From Nocardiopsis quinghaiensis (GTDB lineage Bacteria > Actinomycetota > Actinomycetes > Streptosporangiales > Streptosporangiaceae): 64,000 nt of DNA. The position numbers and the translations under genes were made by a program. The stretch is from the NCBI RefSeq assembly GCF_008638365.1, contig NZ_VWVU01000004.1:124001-188000 (forward strand), read 5' to 3'. Positions 46,450 through 57,011 of this stretch are shown here, piece after piece. Each line of letters opens with the position of its first letter. The stretch's first letter is position 1. Below the pieces are notes generated by a model, which did no database searches, was not told the origin of the DNA, and worked only from the letters and a program-made list of their open reading frames with translations.

Positions 46450-47166
46450 TTGTACAGCTTCGGGCCGATCGCGGCCGCCATGACCCTGCTCTCGACAACC
46501 CTCGCCACCCTCACCTCGCTGCTCACGCCACTCACCGCGGGCCTGGCGGCCGGACTCGCCGTCGTGGTCCTGACCGTGCTCGTGCGCCTGCTGCTCGTCC
46601 CCCTCGGTGTGATGCAGGTCCGCGCGGAGAAGGCCCGCGCGCGCCTGGCCCCCCGACTGGCCGAGATCAGCGCCGAGCACGGCAAGAACCCCGAGAGGCT
46701 CGTCGCCGAACAGCGCAGGGTCTACACCGAGGCGGGTACCTCTCCGCTGGCGGGCTGCCTGCCCTCCCTGGCGCAGATGCCCGTCATGGTCGCGCTCTAC
46801 GGCGTCTTCATCGGGGCCGGGGGCGTCGAGGAGCCGCTGCTCGACCATGTCTTCGGCGGTGTCGAGTTGGGCGCGACCATGGCGGCCAGCGCCGACGGCC
46901 CGTTCGTGGCGCCCGTGTTCGCCGTCGTCATCGCCCTGATCGCCCTGGTGGCCTGGGCGAACCGCCGCTACCTCATGCTGCCCACCATGCGGGCGGCCGC
47001 GGCCGTCAACCCGAACCAGCCGCAACCGGGCTTCCTGAGCTACGTGCAGTTCGTGACCGTGGTGGTGGCCGCCTTCGTGCCGCTGGCCGGAGGCCTGTAC
47101 CTGCTGGCCTCCGGCGCCTGGGCACTGGGTGAGCGGCTCCTCCTGCGCCGGATCCTCCCCGACTGA
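46450..47166 (+). CDS. YidC/Oxa1-family membrane insertase paralogue
   Basis: 238 residues from TTG 46450, chosen for GAAGGG 10 nt upstream; an ATG ten codons later has no site. Hydrophobic segments lie near 15-45, 100-130, 150-175 and 190-215. The conserved region GTSPLAGCLPSLAQMPVMVALYGVF matches the YidC family core. The 3TM/Oxa1 form is shorter than the main YidC, which lies near the origin in actinobacteria. It probably helps insert small membrane proteins. Confidence 0.83.
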   Translation: MYSFGPIAAAMTLLSTTLATLTSLLTPLTAGLAAGLAVVVLTVLVRLLLVPLGVMQVRAEKARARLAPRLAEISAEHGKNPERLVAEQRRVYTEAGTSPLAGCLPSLAQMPVMVALYGVFIGAGGVEEPLLDHVFGGVELGATMAASADGPFVAPVFAVVIALIALVAWANRRYLMLPTMRAAAAVNPNQPQPGFLSYVQFVTVVVAAFVPLAGGLYLLASGAWALGERLLLRRILPD

Positions 47167-47238
47167 GCGGGGACGCGGCGGCTCCGGCCCGTTCTCCGGA
47201 CCCTTGCGGACCTCGCGCCCGGGGAGGGGCCGTCGGCG

Positions 47239-47859
47239 TCAGAAGTCGATGCTGACGCAGGCCAGGCGGTCTCCCGCGGTGCCCGCCTCGCCGGGTTCGG
47301 TGCTGGTGTGGTGCTCGTGCAGCACCAGGGAGCGGGCCTCGCCCTCACGGAACTCCCAGTCCACCGTGGCGGTGGAGTAGGCGTTGCCGCTCTCGTCGGT
47401 GACGAAGTCCAGCCAGACCTCGTTCTCGGGGTTGGCGTACTCGGGATCGGAGGACGGCTCGTCCTCGGTGGCGGCCGGATCGGCCTCGTTCTGGTAGTGG
47501 GGGCCCGCGTCCCCGGGCTCCTCGCCGCAGGGCCGGGTGTGCACGTGGGCGCCGAACTCGCGGTCGGGCTCCAGCCCGGTGCCGGTGAACTGCACGTAGG
47601 TCCCGCCCTCCTGTTCGCGCACCTGCACGTCGGAGGTGGCGCCCGGGGGCACGGCGGTCTCGTCGTAGGTGATGGCGCCCGTGCCCTCGCCGGGCGGCAG
47701 GAAGGTGGAGGCGGTCACCGTGGGGGAGGCGGTGGGCTGGGCCCCGGAGGTGGCCTCGGGGTCGGTGGAGCCGTCGCTGGAGGCGGGCTCGGACTGCGCG
47801 CATCCGGAGACGAGGATCGCTGTCAGGGCCAGGCCGACAGCGAGTGGTGTCGTGCGCAT
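47239..47859 (-). CDS. sodC: Superoxide dismutase [Cu(-Zn)] family lipoprotein
   Basis: 206 residues from ATG 47859. The signal peptide and lipobox (LAVGLALTAILVSGC, Cys near residue 20) mean it is a lipoprotein. Copper ligands are seen in EFGAHVHTRPCG, the bridging-His position in GPHYQNEADP and the final copper His in LVLHEHHTS; the Arg-Cys end is DRLACVSI. The loop that should carry the zinc ligands (after HYQN, acidic and Asn-rich) has no further His, so this may be a copper-only form, as in mycobacterial SodC. Confidence 0.85.
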   Translation of the reverse strand: MRTTPLAVGLALTAILVSGCAQSEPASSDGSTDPEATSGAQPTASPTVTASTFLPPGEGTGAITYDETAVPPGATSDVQVREQEGGTYVQFTGTGLEPDREFGAHVHTRPCGEEPGDAGPHYQNEADPAATEDEPSSDPEYANPENEVWLDFVTDESGNAYSTATVDWEFREGEARSLVLHEHHTSTEPGEAGTAGDRLACVSIDF

Positions 47860-47923
47860 GACGGGACTCCCGGTGTGTTCTCGGCTGTCGCCCGCAAGAC
47901 TACCCAAGGTGTCAACATGATGA

Positions 47924-48406
47924 CTAGGCGTGCGGAGCGTGATCTGCCGGGGGCGGGAAGGACGTCCTGAGGGTGAAGGCCCCCGGGGTGGGGCCGTGCT
48001 CGCGCAACAGATCCAGGCGCCTTCCGGCCTCCTCGACTGTGGGGATCGTACCGCTGGGAACCCACCACAGGGCCAGGTGCGCCTCCTTGACGCGGTCGAA
48101 CCACTCCCTGCGGTCGCGCAGCAGTTCCAGGTGCTCGCTCCGGTACGTGAAGTTCCACAGTGACTCCACGTCCTCCCAGACGGAGTAGTTGATCAGGAGC
48201 GCGTCGCCGAAGGGCCGCAGGCCGGTGGCGTCCCCCTCACCCTCCTCGACCAGCCGCCACACGAACCCGGGTGCCTTGTCGGCCAGGGCGTTGACGGGCT
48301 CGATCCGGGAGGCGAACCCCGCCATGGAGGGGGCGCTGAGGGGTGCCTTCAGGACGCCGACGTTGATCTGGGCCAGGTGGTGGCGGGAGGAGGGGGTCGC
48401 ATTCAT
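47924..48406 (-). CDS. DUF3291-family protein
   Basis: 160 residues from ATG 48406. LAQINVGVLKAPLSAPSMAGF, FVWRLVEEGEG and SVWEDVESLWNFTYRSEHLE, then ALWWVPSGTIPTVEEA are the conserved blocks of the ferredoxin-like DUF3291 family related to antibiotic-biosynthesis monooxygenases. Function unknown. Its start is 33 nt downstream of a stop of the regulator gene, so the two are in one leftward unit. Confidence 0.82.
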   Translation of the reverse strand: MNATPSSRHHLAQINVGVLKAPLSAPSMAGFASRIEPVNALADKAPGFVWRLVEEGEGDATGLRPFGDALLINYSVWEDVESLWNFTYRSEHLELLRDRREWFDRVKEAHLALWWVPSGTIPTVEEAGRRLDLLREHGPTPGAFTLRTSFPPPADHAPHA

Positions 48407-48439
48407 GTGGCACAGCACACCACGGCCCGATCTTCTATG

Positions 48440-49102
48440 TCAATGTTCATTGTTTTTGGAAATCACCACACAGCAGCGGTCCGGGCGGGCGTCCATCCGG
48501 GCCCGTCCGCGGTCCTCGCCGCGCCCCTCCAGCACGCCGCGCAGCAGTTCCAGGTTCAGCCCGCAGGCCAGGGGCGGGAAGGTGCGCGCCAGGGTGTGGA
48601 AGGGGCAGTTGCGCAGCCGCACACCACCGTCCCCGGTGTCGTCCCCCGGCCCCTCCCCGGGCTCGTAACCCCGCGCGCGCAGCAGCTCGGCGAGCGGTTC
48701 GTCCCGGTGCTCGGCCCCGATCCGGCGGCCCTCCTCGCGTGCGGCCGCGTACAGGGCCTCCTCGGCGCCGTGCCGCTCCACCGCCTCCGCCAGCACGTGC
48801 GCGGCCAGCTCGTAGTCCCTCGGGGGCAGGTGCAGGGACAGTTCTCTGCCGGAGCGTCGGTACAGCTTGGCCGGACGGCCCGAACCCGGCCCCTCCCGGC
48901 CGCTCACCTTGCGCCGGGACACCTCCAGCAGCCCCGCGTCCGCCAGCCGGTCCAGGTGGTGCGCGGCCAGGGTGCGCTGGATGCCGAGCGCGTCGGCGGC
49001 CTGCACGCGGCTGACCTCGCCGCTCGCCGCCACGTACTCGTACAGCCTGCGGCGCACGGGGTCGGCCAGGGCCTGCGCGGCGTCGATCGAGGAGTCGTCC
49101 AT
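48440..49102 (-). CDS. Winged-helix regulator with SufR-like Cys-rich tail
   Basis: 220 residues from ATG 49102. The ArsR/DeoR-like HTH spans residues 10-60 (ALADPVRRRLYEYVAASGEV, ADALGIQRTLAAHHLDRLAD). The C-terminal domain contains NCPFHTLARTFPPLACGLN and PDRCCVVI, with Cys at the positions where SufR-like repressors bind an Fe-S cluster. It probably senses redox or iron-sulfur status and may control the downstream DUF3291 gene and the sodC gene. Binding of a cluster is inferred from Cys pattern only. Confidence 0.78.
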   Translation of the reverse strand: MDDSSIDAAQALADPVRRRLYEYVAASGEVSRVQAADALGIQRTLAAHHLDRLADAGLLEVSRRKVSGREGPGSGRPAKLYRRSGRELSLHLPPRDYELAAHVLAEAVERHGAEEALYAAAREEGRRIGAEHRDEPLAELLRARGYEPGEGPGDDTGDGGVRLRNCPFHTLARTFPPLACGLNLELLRGVLEGRGEDRGRARMDARPDRCCVVISKNNEH

Positions 49103-49212
49103 GCCCCCATTGTCCGCGCGCGGACCCCTCGGGTGGTCCGCGCCGGGCGACCGGCGCCTGTCACCGGGATGGGACACTGGTGGGCGACCACGACCCCTGC
49201 CGAACAGGCGAC

Positions 49213-49833
49213 ATGCGAACGATCAGACGCGGCGGCGAGCACGAGCTGGAGATCAGGAGATCCCGCTTCATCTGCGCGCTGGCCAGGGTGGACGGTGAGG
49301 AGGCCGCGCGTGCCTTCATCGCCGAACGCCGCAAGGAGCACTGGAGCGCCAGCCACAACTGCACCGCCTACGTACTCGGCGACCAGGGCGGCGTGCAGCG
49401 TTCCAGCGACGACGGCGAGCCCGGCGGGACCGCCGGGGTGCCCATGCTGGAGGTGCTGCGGCACCGGCGGCTCACCGACACCGTCGCCGTGGTCACCCGC
49501 TACTTCGGCGGGGTCAAGCTCGGCGCGGGCGGGCTGATCCGGGCCTACGGCAGCGCGGTGTCCGCCGCCGTGGACGAGGCCGGGGTCCTGGAACGCCGCC
49601 GGCTCCTCGTCGTGGACGTGTTCGCCGACTACGTGCTCGGCGGACGCCTGGAGAGCGACCTGCGCGACTCCTCCCTGACCGTGCGCGACGTCGCCTACGC
49701 CGACCGGGTCCGCATCGAGGTGGCACTGCCCGAGGACGAACTCCCCGGCTTCGAGCTCCGCCTGGCCGAGCTGACCGGAGGCGGGGCGGAGTCCGAGGTG
49801 AGGGGCACCACGGTCGTGGAGGTGGAACCCTGA
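49213..49833 (+). CDS. YigZ/IMPACT-family protein
   Basis: 206 residues from ATG 49213. The UPF0029 core is visible: EIRRSRFICALARV, the HWSASHNCTAYVLG segment, RSSDDGEPGGTAGVPML and VTRYFGGVKLGAGGL, followed by a ferredoxin-like C-terminal domain. Eukaryotic IMPACT binds GCN1, but bacterial YigZ function remains open (possibly ribosome-related). Confidence 0.88.
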   Translation: MRTIRRGGEHELEIRRSRFICALARVDGEEAARAFIAERRKEHWSASHNCTAYVLGDQGGVQRSSDDGEPGGTAGVPMLEVLRHRRLTDTVAVVTRYFGGVKLGAGGLIRAYGSAVSAAVDEAGVLERRRLLVVDVFADYVLGGRLESDLRDSSLTVRDVAYADRVRIEVALPEDELPGFELRLAELTGGGAESEVRGTTVVEVEP

Positions 49834-49949
49834 TCCCCCGCACACGACGTTCCACAGCTGTAACGAGTGAAGGTCCTCGGGTGTCGGCATATCCTGGCGC
49901 GGCTTAGGATTTTGCCGTAAACGTCATCGTTCGTGGGGAGAAACCGTCC

Positions 49950-51494
49950 ATGCGCAGCTCACGGGTGCCCCAGGCCCTGACCTGTGGCCTCGCGGTGCTG
50001 CTGGCCGCCGCGTGCACAGGCGAACCGGAACCCCCCGAGCCCCGGCCGGAGGGGGAGCCGAGCCCGGTTCCCACCGCCTTCGAGGGGGAGGCGCCGCCCG
50101 GGATCGAGGGCGAGGTGCTGCGGTATCTGCACGGTGACACCGCGAACGCCCACGAGATCCTCGACGATCCCCTCGGTGTGCGGATCAGCCCCGTCGGAGA
50201 CGCCTTCCTCATCAGCTCCGGCGGCGAGGACCGACACCTGCTGCACGACGCCGCAACCGGCGAGGCCCTGTGGGAGGGCGAGGCGCGCTTCCGCGGGTTC
50301 GACACCGACCGCGGCGGCGGGCGGGTCCTGCTCATGGCGGACGCCGACGGAACCCCGTTCGTCCTGGACGCCCGTGGCGAGCGGCTGTGGGAGCCCGCCG
50401 AGAAGGGCGACACCTACCTCGACGGCCTCGCCGTGCGCCACCCCGGCGGATGGAGCGAGAAGGAGCCCCACGGCGCCTTCTCGCTGCTGGACGCCGGGGG
50501 CGAGGAGCTGTGGTCCTACGACTTCGAGGCCCCGACCGGTCCCGGGCCCGGGGAGGGGTCCGAGGACGCGGAGACCGCCGAGGACGCTCCGGAGGAGACC
50601 GGGGGAGGGGCCGGGGAGGAGCCTGGCCTGGGCGTGCCCGTGGCCGCCCGGGACGGACTGGTCCTGCTCGCCTCCGGCGGCCCCACCCTGCACGCGTACT
50701 CCGCCGGTCCCGGCGCCGACACCGGCGCCGGGGACGACGCCGACGCCGGGGGCGAGGAGCTCTGGACGGTCGACGGCGAGGACGCGGACCTGGGCCTGCC
50801 GACCTCCGCGCCCGTCCCCGCGCCGCAGGTGATCGGCTTCTATCCGCTGCCCGGCTCCGAGAGCGGGTCGGAGGAGTCCAGCGGGTCGGAGGAGCCCGGC
50901 GAGGATGAGGAGACCAGCGGGGACGAGGAGACCGGAACGGAGGAGGCCGAGGAGGTCCTGCTGCTGCGCTGGGCCCAGTCCGAGACGCCCTCCACGCTCT
51001 CCGCGCACGATCCCGGGACCGGGGACCTGCTGTGGACCCTGGAGGAGCCGGGCGCGAACCCGGTCGCCGGAGCGTTCGAACCGGCCGGGGTCGCGGGCAG
51101 CCTGTACGACGCCGCCACCGGCACCCTCCTGCTTCCCCAGGCCAGTGGTGAGGCCCCCGTGGTCGCGATCGGTCTGGCCGCCGGAGAGGTCCTGTGGGGC
51201 CTGGAGGAGGACGCCGGGTCGATCTCCCCGGCCTTCGCCTTCGACGGCCTCGTCTACGGGGACTCCCGTGCCAGCACGGGCGGGGACCGACAGCTGGTGT
51301 TCGACGCGGTCACCATGGACGTGGTCGAGGACGAGATACCCGCGTACGTGGAGGCGGTCACCGAGAGCGGGCACGCCGTCCTCGTCCAGGACCGGCAGCG
51401 CTTCGTCTACGGGCCGCCCCCGGAGGACGAGGAGGAGTCCGGGGAGCCCACGGACGAGGAGGCCGCCGGCTCACCCGACGCCGACGCCAGCTGA
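49950..51494 (+). CDS. PQQ-like beta-propeller lipoprotein
   Basis: 514 residues, ATG 49950. The signal peptide with lipobox ends at LAVLLAAAC near residue 24. The body has repeated strands with a DxxTGExLW pattern (HDAATGEALWEGEA, LDAGGEELWSYDFEA, HDPGTGDLLWTLEE), the PQQ-binding-like propeller. Three acidic Glu/Asp/Gly/Ser-rich inserts interrupt the blades. The C-terminal tail is strongly acidic. It is probably an extracellular scaffold or binding protein; function unknown. I see no enzyme motif. Confidence 0.7.
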   Translation: MRSSRVPQALTCGLAVLLAAACTGEPEPPEPRPEGEPSPVPTAFEGEAPPGIEGEVLRYLHGDTANAHEILDDPLGVRISPVGDAFLISSGGEDRHLLHDAATGEALWEGEARFRGFDTDRGGGRVLLMADADGTPFVLDARGERLWEPAEKGDTYLDGLAVRHPGGWSEKEPHGAFSLLDAGGEELWSYDFEAPTGPGPGEGSEDAETAEDAPEETGGGAGEEPGLGVPVAARDGLVLLASGGPTLHAYSAGPGADTGAGDDADAGGEELWTVDGEDADLGLPTSAPVPAPQVIGFYPLPGSESGSEESSGSEEPGEDEETSGDEETGTEEAEEVLLLRWAQSETPSTLSAHDPGTGDLLWTLEEPGANPVAGAFEPAGVAGSLYDAATGTLLLPQASGEAPVVAIGLAAGEVLWGLEEDAGSISPAFAFDGLVYGDSRASTGGDRQLVFDAVTMDVVEDEIPAYVEAVTESGHAVLVQDRQRFVYGPPPEDEEESGEPTDEEAAGSPDADAS

Positions 51495-51557
51495 TCGCTG
51501 CGGCGCGGCTGGGGTGAAGGGCGCCTCGTCCTCCGCTCCTCCCGGTTCGCCCGGCCC

Positions 51558-52298
51558 CTACTCCTCGCTCAGGTACGGGTAGGTGGCCCAGGTGCCCCCG
51601 ATGAGCACATAGACCTCGTAGGGGGTGATCGCCGTGTTCGCGGGGTCCTCCGCCGACGCGCCGCCACCGTCCGCGGCGTAGCAGAGGTAGGGTGCCCGGT
51701 CCGCTCCCGGCGTGACGGCCACGATGTCGTCCATGTCGCAGTACACCGCCTCGACGCCGTGGTCGAAGCGGATGGTGTCCTCGACGACTCCGCGCACGGT
51801 GGGCAGTTCCGGATACTCGAACCGGAAGGTGACGCCTCCGCCGCTGTCCTCGGCCAGGGCCGGGAACCGCATGTCCAGGCCGCCGTAGGTGAGGGTGCAG
51901 GTGTAGCTCCGCCCGGCGACCTCCTCCATCCGCTCAGGGCACATGGCGGCGCTGCCCGGGGCGACGTGGGAGGCCTTGCGGGACACCTCCGCCAGCAGGA
52001 GCCAGGCCACCCGTTCGGGCAGGGGCGCGGAGCCTTCGGGCTCGGGCGGTAGGGCGGACTCGTCCAGCTGGGGCCTGGAGGAGGGGACGGACTTCTCGAC
52101 GAGGAGCCCCGCGAGTTCCTCCTGGGACAGTTGGTCCGCGGGTCCGTCCTCCGCGGCGGTGTCCTCGGCGGACTCTTTCGAGGAGGCCGATGCCTGGACG
52201 GGTCCCTCCCCGCCGCCGCAGGCGGACAGGGAGAGCGCGAGCGCGAGGGAAACCACCGGAGTGATGGGGAGGCGGCTGTCACGGGGGAAGAAGGGCAT
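51558..52298 (-). CDS. Hypothetical secreted lipoprotein
   Basis: 246 residues from ATG 52298, preferred because AAAGGACAG precedes it; an ATG five codons earlier is possible. Signal peptide and lipobox LALALSLSACGGG. The mature part has Cys pairs in MCPERMEEVAGRSYTCTLTY and VEAVYCDMDDI/APYLCYAAD, probably disulfides, and the pattern of the DUF4333-type actinobacterial lipoproteins. It converges with the propeller gene. Confidence 0.6.
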   Translation of the reverse strand: MPFFPRDSRLPITPVVSLALALSLSACGGGEGPVQASASSKESAEDTAAEDGPADQLSQEELAGLLVEKSVPSSRPQLDESALPPEPEGSAPLPERVAWLLLAEVSRKASHVAPGSAAMCPERMEEVAGRSYTCTLTYGGLDMRFPALAEDSGGGVTFRFEYPELPTVRGVVEDTIRFDHGVEAVYCDMDDIVAVTPGADRAPYLCYAADGGGASAEDPANTAITPYEVYVLIGGTWATYPYLSEE

Positions 52299-52687
52299 TT
52301 CTGTCCTTTTCATCCTTGGTGGGGAGCGAAGGGGGGGAGGTGCCGCAGGTCGTGAAGCGCGTGAGGTGGCCCGTGTGTCCGACTCTCCTCACTTTGTGTC
52401 TGCTCGCCGGGTACCCGGGGTATGTCCCGCCTCACTGAAAGAAAGTACATGGTGTCGTTTTGTGAAACCCGGTCCCCGAAAGGGGTCGACGGCCCCCCCG
52501 TGCGAGCCCGGCTCCGTGGTGAACAGGCACGGAGCGCGCACGCCGGGGCCGCGCCGGTCCCACACCACGCCGCTGGTGTGTCCCATATCACTGTGTGCTT
52601 CCGAAGCGGTACGGCCACGCCGCTCCGCGTGCCACGCACCACACCCCGGGGCCCCGGGACCGAACGTGGTTCTCTACCATCCGGTAT
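52299..52687. promoter_or_regulatory. Non-coding region between a lipoprotein gene and mutA
   Basis: About 390 nt. It holds an A/T-richer patch (52430-52470, gaaagaaagtacatgg and ttttgtgaaa) that could be the promoter of mutA or of the lipoprotein gene. I see no gene and no strong hairpin. Confidence 0.3.
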
Positions 52688-54625
52688 ATGGACGTCCCTG
52701 AGAGCGGAGCCGCCGGATCCGGCGCCCCCAACCTGGCCGAGGGATTCCCGGCCGCCACACACGAGCGGTGGCGTGGACTCGTCGCGGGGGTGCTGCGCAA
52801 GAGCGGCGTTCCCGAGGAACGGCTCGCCGACGCACCCGAGTCGGTACTCGCCACGCACACCTACGACGGGTTCGACATCGAACCCCTCCACACCTCCGAT
52901 CCCCCGGCCGCCGACCCCGGCTTCCCCGGACTGCCCCCCTTCACCCGTGGCTACCGGCCCGGCGGGGGAGTCCCCCAGGGCTGGGACATCCGCGCCCGCC
53001 ACACCGACGCCGACCCGGCCGTCCTGCGGCGCCGCCTGCACAACGACCTCATGAACGGCGTCAGCTCCCTGTGGATCGCCGTCGGCGGCACCGGTCTGCC
53101 CGCGTCCGCGCTCGGTGAGGCCCTCACCGACGTCCACCTCGACCTCGCGCCCGTGGTCCTGGCCCCCGGCGCCGACCACGCGGACGCCGCCGACGCGCTG
53201 CTCGACGCCCACGCCGACGCCGGTGTGCCCGACGGCCGGATCACCTCCCACCTGGGCGTGGACCCCCTCACCACCGCGGCCCTGGCCGGTGAGCGCCCCG
53301 ACGTCATGGACCCCGTCCGCTTCGCCGTGGACCGCGCCCAGGGGCGTCCCGGCCTGGGACTGGTCGTGGCCGACGGCACCCTCGTGCACAACGCGGGTGG
53401 CTCCGAGGGGCAGGAGACCGGCTTCGCCGTCGCCGCCGGTACCGCCTACCTGCGTGCCCTGCACGCCGCCGGACTGGACCTGCCCGACGCCGCCCGGCGC
53501 GTCGAGTTCCGCCTGTCCGCCAACGCCGACCAGTTCTCGGTGATCGCCAAGCTGCGTGCCGTCCGCGCCATGTGGAACCAGGTGCTGGCCGCCAGCGGCG
53601 TACCCGCCGGCCAGCGCGCCATGCGCCTGCACGCCGCCACCTCCGAGGCGATGATGACCCGCCGCGATCCGCACGTGAACATGCTGCGCACCACCGTGGC
53701 CTGCTTCGCCGCCGGCGTGGGCGGCGCCGACGCGGTCACGGCCGCGCCCTTCGACTCCGCCCTGGGCATGTCCGACGACTTCGCCCGGCGCATCGCCCGC
53801 AACACCCAGTCCCTCCTCATCGAGGAGTCGCACCTGGCGCAGGTCATCGACCCCGCCGGGGGCTCCTTCTACGTCGAGTCGCTCACCCGCGACCTGTACC
53901 GGGCGGGCTGGGCCCTCTTCCAGGAGGTGGAGGCCGCGGGCGGGGCCGCCGAGGCCGTCGGGCACGGCCTGCTGCGCGAGCGGGTGGACGCGGTGTGGGA
54001 TCGCCGCCGCCTCGACCTGGCCCACCGCCGCGCCCCGCTCACCGGCGTCAGCGAGTTCCCCAACGCGGACGAGACCCCGCTGGTCCGGCCCGCGGATCCC
54101 GCCGCGCCCGTCCCGCCGGCCTCCGGCGGCGGTTTCCCGGTGCGCCGCTACGCCGACGACTACGAGACTCTGCGCGACCGCAGCGACGCGCGGGTGGACG
54201 ACACCGGTCACCGTCCCACCGCCTTCCTGGCCACGCTGGGCCCGGTCGCCGCGCACACCGCCCGCGCCTCCTTCGCGACCAACCTGCTCGCGGCGGGCGG
54301 TATCGCGGTCGAGGACCCCGGCCCGCTCGACGGCGTCGCCGCCGCCACGGACGCCTTCGCGGCCTCCGGCAGCCGTGTCGCCGTCATCTGCTCCTCCGAC
54401 GCGGTGTACGCGGAGAGCGCCGAGGCCGTCGCGCGATCGCTCAAGGGCGCGGGAGCCCGCCGGGTCCTGCTCGCCGGCGCGCCCGGCGACGCCTACCGCG
54501 AGGCCGGGGTGGACGCCTTCGCCCACCGGGGGTGCGACGCCGTCGCCCTCCTCGCCGACCTGGTCGAGGTCCTGCTCGCCGATCCACCGGAACCGTCCGC
54601 CACAGCCCAGGGGGCGCGCACATGA
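52688..54625 (+). CDS. mutA: Methylmalonyl-CoA mutase small subunit
   Basis: 645 residues from ATG 52688. The barrel half carries [39 protein letters not shown], and [23 protein letters not shown]; the C-terminal B12-like half lacks the DxHxxG cobalamin motif (only [13 protein letters not shown]), as expected for the non-catalytic subunit. Together with MutB it isomerises methylmalonyl-CoA and succinyl-CoA. Its stop overlaps the mutB start (ATGA). Confidence 0.93.
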   Translation: MDVPESGAAGSGAPNLAEGFPAATHERWRGLVAGVLRKSGVPEERLADAPESVLATHTYDGFDIEPLHTSDPPAADPGFPGLPPFTRGYRPGGGVPQGWDIRARHTDADPAVLRRRLHNDLMNGVSSLWIAVGGTGLPASALGEALTDVHLDLAPVVLAPGADHADAADALLDAHADAGVPDGRITSHLGVDPLTTAALAGERPDVMDPVRFAVDRAQGRPGLGLVVADGTLVHNAGGSEGQETGFAVAAGTAYLRALHAAGLDLPDAARRVEFRLSANADQFSVIAKLRAVRAMWNQVLAASGVPAGQRAMRLHAATSEAMMTRRDPHVNMLRTTVACFAAGVGGADAVTAAPFDSALGMSDDFARRIARNTQSLLIEESHLAQVIDPAGGSFYVESLTRDLYRAGWALFQEVEAAGGAAEAVGHGLLRERVDAVWDRRRLDLAHRRAPLTGVSEFPNADETPLVRPADPAAPVPPASGGGFPVRRYADDYETLRDRSDARVDDTGHRPTAFLATLGPVAAHTARASFATNLLAAGGIAVEDPGPLDGVAAATDAFAASGSRVAVICSSDAVYAESAEAVARSLKGAGARRVLLAGAPGDAYREAGVDAFAHRGCDAVALLADLVEVLLADPPEPSATAQGART

Positions 54626-56844
54626 TCCCCGACTTCTCCACCGTCGCCCCGGAACTCCCAGAGTTCTCCGAGGGCACCGCACCGGACCACGGCTCGGCCG
54701 CCTGGCAGAGCGCCCTGGAGGCCGGCACCGGCAAGGCCGCCGACGCCCTGGAGTGGGAGACCCCCGAGGGCATCGGCGTCAAACCGCTGTACACGCCCGC
54801 CGACCGCGAGGGCCTGGACTTCGTGGACGGGCTGCCGGGCGTCCCGCCCTACCTGCGCGGTCCCTACCCGACCATGTACGTCAACCAGCCCTGGACGATC
54901 CGCCAGTACGCCGGGTTCTCCACCGCCGAGGAGTCCAACGCCTTCTACCGGCGCAACCTGGCCGCCGGGCAGAAGGGGCTGTCGGTCGCCTTCGACCTGG
55001 CCACCCACCGCGGCTACGACTCCGACCACCCCCGCGTGGCGGGCGACGTCGGCATGGCGGGCGTGGCCATCGACTCCATCTACGACATGCGCCAGCTGTT
55101 CGACGGCATCCCGTTGGACAGGATGAGCGTGTCCATGACCATGAACGGCGCGGTGCTGCCGGTTCTGGCGCTGTACATCGTGGCCGCCGAGGAGCAGGGT
55201 GTGCCTCCGGAGAAGCTCTCCGGGACCATCCAGAACGACATCCTCAAGGAGTTCATGGTCCGCAACACCTACATCTACCCGCCGCAGCCGTCGATGCGGA
55301 TCATCTCCGACATCTTCGCCTACACCTCGCAGCGGATGCCGCGCTTCAACTCCATCTCCATCTCCGGTTACCACATGCAGGAGGCCGGGGCCACGGCCGA
55401 CCTGGAGCTGGCCTACACCCTGGCCGACGGCGTGGAGTACATCCGCGCGGGCCAGCGCTCCGGGCTGGACGTGGACGCGTTCGCGCCGCGCCTGTCGTTC
55501 TTCTGGGCGATCGGCATGAACTTCTTCATGGAGGTCGCCAAGCTCCGCGCCGCCCGCCTGCTGTGGGCACGCCTGGTCAAGGACCTGGGCGCGGCCAGGG
55601 ACAAGTCGCTGAGCCTGCGCACCCACTCCCAGACCTCGGGCTGGTCGCTCACCGCCCAGGACGTGTTCAACAACGTGGCCCGCACCTGCGTGGAGGCGAT
55701 GGCCGCCACCCAGGGCCACACCCAGTCGCTGCACACCAACGCCCTGGACGAGGCGCTGGCCCTGCCCACCGACTTCTCCGCGCGCATCGCCCGCAACACC
55801 CAGCTGCTGCTCCAGCAGGAGTCCGGCACCACCCGGGTGGTGGATCCCTGGGGAGGCAGCTACTACGTGGAGCGGCTCACCCAGGAGCTGGCGGCCAAGG
55901 CGTGGGCGCACATCCAGGAGGTCGAGAAGGCCGGGGGCATGGCCGCCGCCATCGACGCGGGACTGCCCAAGATGCGCATCGAGGAGGCCGCGGCCCGCAC
56001 CCAGGCCCGCATCGACTCCGGCCGCCAGCCGGTGATCGGCGTCAACAAGTACCGTCCCGACACCGAGGACGAGATCGAGGTCCTCAGGGTCGACAACTCC
56101 CGGGTGCGCGTCCAGCAGCTGGAGAAGCTGCGCCGCCTGCGCGAGGAGCGGGACGGGGCCGAGGTGCGCGCCGCGCTCGACGCGCTCACCGAGGCCGCCG
56201 GGCGCGAGTCGAGGGCGGACGAGAGCCTGAGCAACAACCTTCTGGCGGCGGCGGTCGACGCGGCCCGGGCCAAGGCCACCGTCGGCGAGATCTCCGACGC
56301 CATGGAGAGGGTCTTCGCCCGCCACTCCGGCCAGATCCGTACGATCCAGGGTGTGTACAGGGAAGAGGCGGCGGAAAGCGCCGACACGGCCGGGCTCATG
56401 GAGCGCGTGGCCCGACGGGTGGACGAGTTCACCGAGGCGGAGGGCCGCCGTCCCCGCATCCTGGTCGCGAAGATGGGCCAGGACGGGCACGACCGCGGCC
56501 AGAAGGTGATCGCGACCGCCTTCGCCGACCTGGGCTTCGACGTGGACGTCGGCCCGCTCTTCCAGACCCCGGCCGAGGTCGCCGCCCAGGCGGTGGAGTC
56601 CGACGTGCACGTGGTCGGGGTGTCCTCGCTCGCGGCCGGGCACCTCACACTGGTTCCCGCCCTGCGTGAGGAGTTGGCCGAACTCGACCGCGAGGACATC
56701 ATGATCGTGGTCGGCGGGGTCATCCCCCAGGCGGACTTCGCGTCGCTGAGGGAGGCGGGCGCGTCGGCGATCTTCCCGCCCGGGACGGTCATCGCCGAGG
56801 CCGCCGTCGACCTGCTCGACCAGCTGGAGGAGCGGTTGGACTAG
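54622..56844 (+). CDS. mutB: Methylmalonyl-CoA mutase large (catalytic) subunit
   Basis: 740 residues from ATG 54622. TIM-barrel with conserved [20 protein letters not shown], the catalytic Tyr/His region [15 protein letters not shown], and B12-binding [17 protein letters not shown] near residue 610 with the DxHxxG cobalt-ligand His. Uses adenosylcobalamin. Coupled to mutA; the next gene makes the MeaB chaperone. Confidence 0.97.
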   Translation: MIPDFSTVAPELPEFSEGTAPDHGSAAWQSALEAGTGKAADALEWETPEGIGVKPLYTPADREGLDFVDGLPGVPPYLRGPYPTMYVNQPWTIRQYAGFSTAEESNAFYRRNLAAGQKGLSVAFDLATHRGYDSDHPRVAGDVGMAGVAIDSIYDMRQLFDGIPLDRMSVSMTMNGAVLPVLALYIVAAEEQGVPPEKLSGTIQNDILKEFMVRNTYIYPPQPSMRIISDIFAYTSQRMPRFNSISISGYHMQEAGATADLELAYTLADGVEYIRAGQRSGLDVDAFAPRLSFFWAIGMNFFMEVAKLRAARLLWARLVKDLGAARDKSLSLRTHSQTSGWSLTAQDVFNNVARTCVEAMAATQGHTQSLHTNALDEALALPTDFSARIARNTQLLLQQESGTTRVVDPWGGSYYVERLTQELAAKAWAHIQEVEKAGGMAAAIDAGLPKMRIEEAAARTQARIDSGRQPVIGVNKYRPDTEDEIEVLRVDNSRVRVQQLEKLRRLREERDGAEVRAALDALTEAAGRESRADESLSNNLLAAAVDAARAKATVGEISDAMERVFARHSGQIRTIQGVYREEAAESADTAGLMERVARRVDEFTEAEGRRPRILVAKMGQDGHDRGQKVIATAFADLGFDVDVGPLFQTPAEVAAQAVESDVHVVGVSSLAAGHLTLVPALREELAELDREDIMIVVGGVIPQADFASLREAGASAIFPPGTVIAEAAVDLLDQLEERLD

Positions 56845-57011
56845 TCCGTGTCCGGAAACCGGGTGATCCTGCTCCTGGTGGCACTCCCGAACGCCGAGAA
56901 CGCCGCTGGGAGCAAGGTCATCGCTGTCAGGCACGTCGCCGAGGGTGCCGACCGTGGCGGTCACCGCACCAGGGAGTGACCGTACGTGGCCCGAGGGCCG
57001 GAGGGAGAAGC

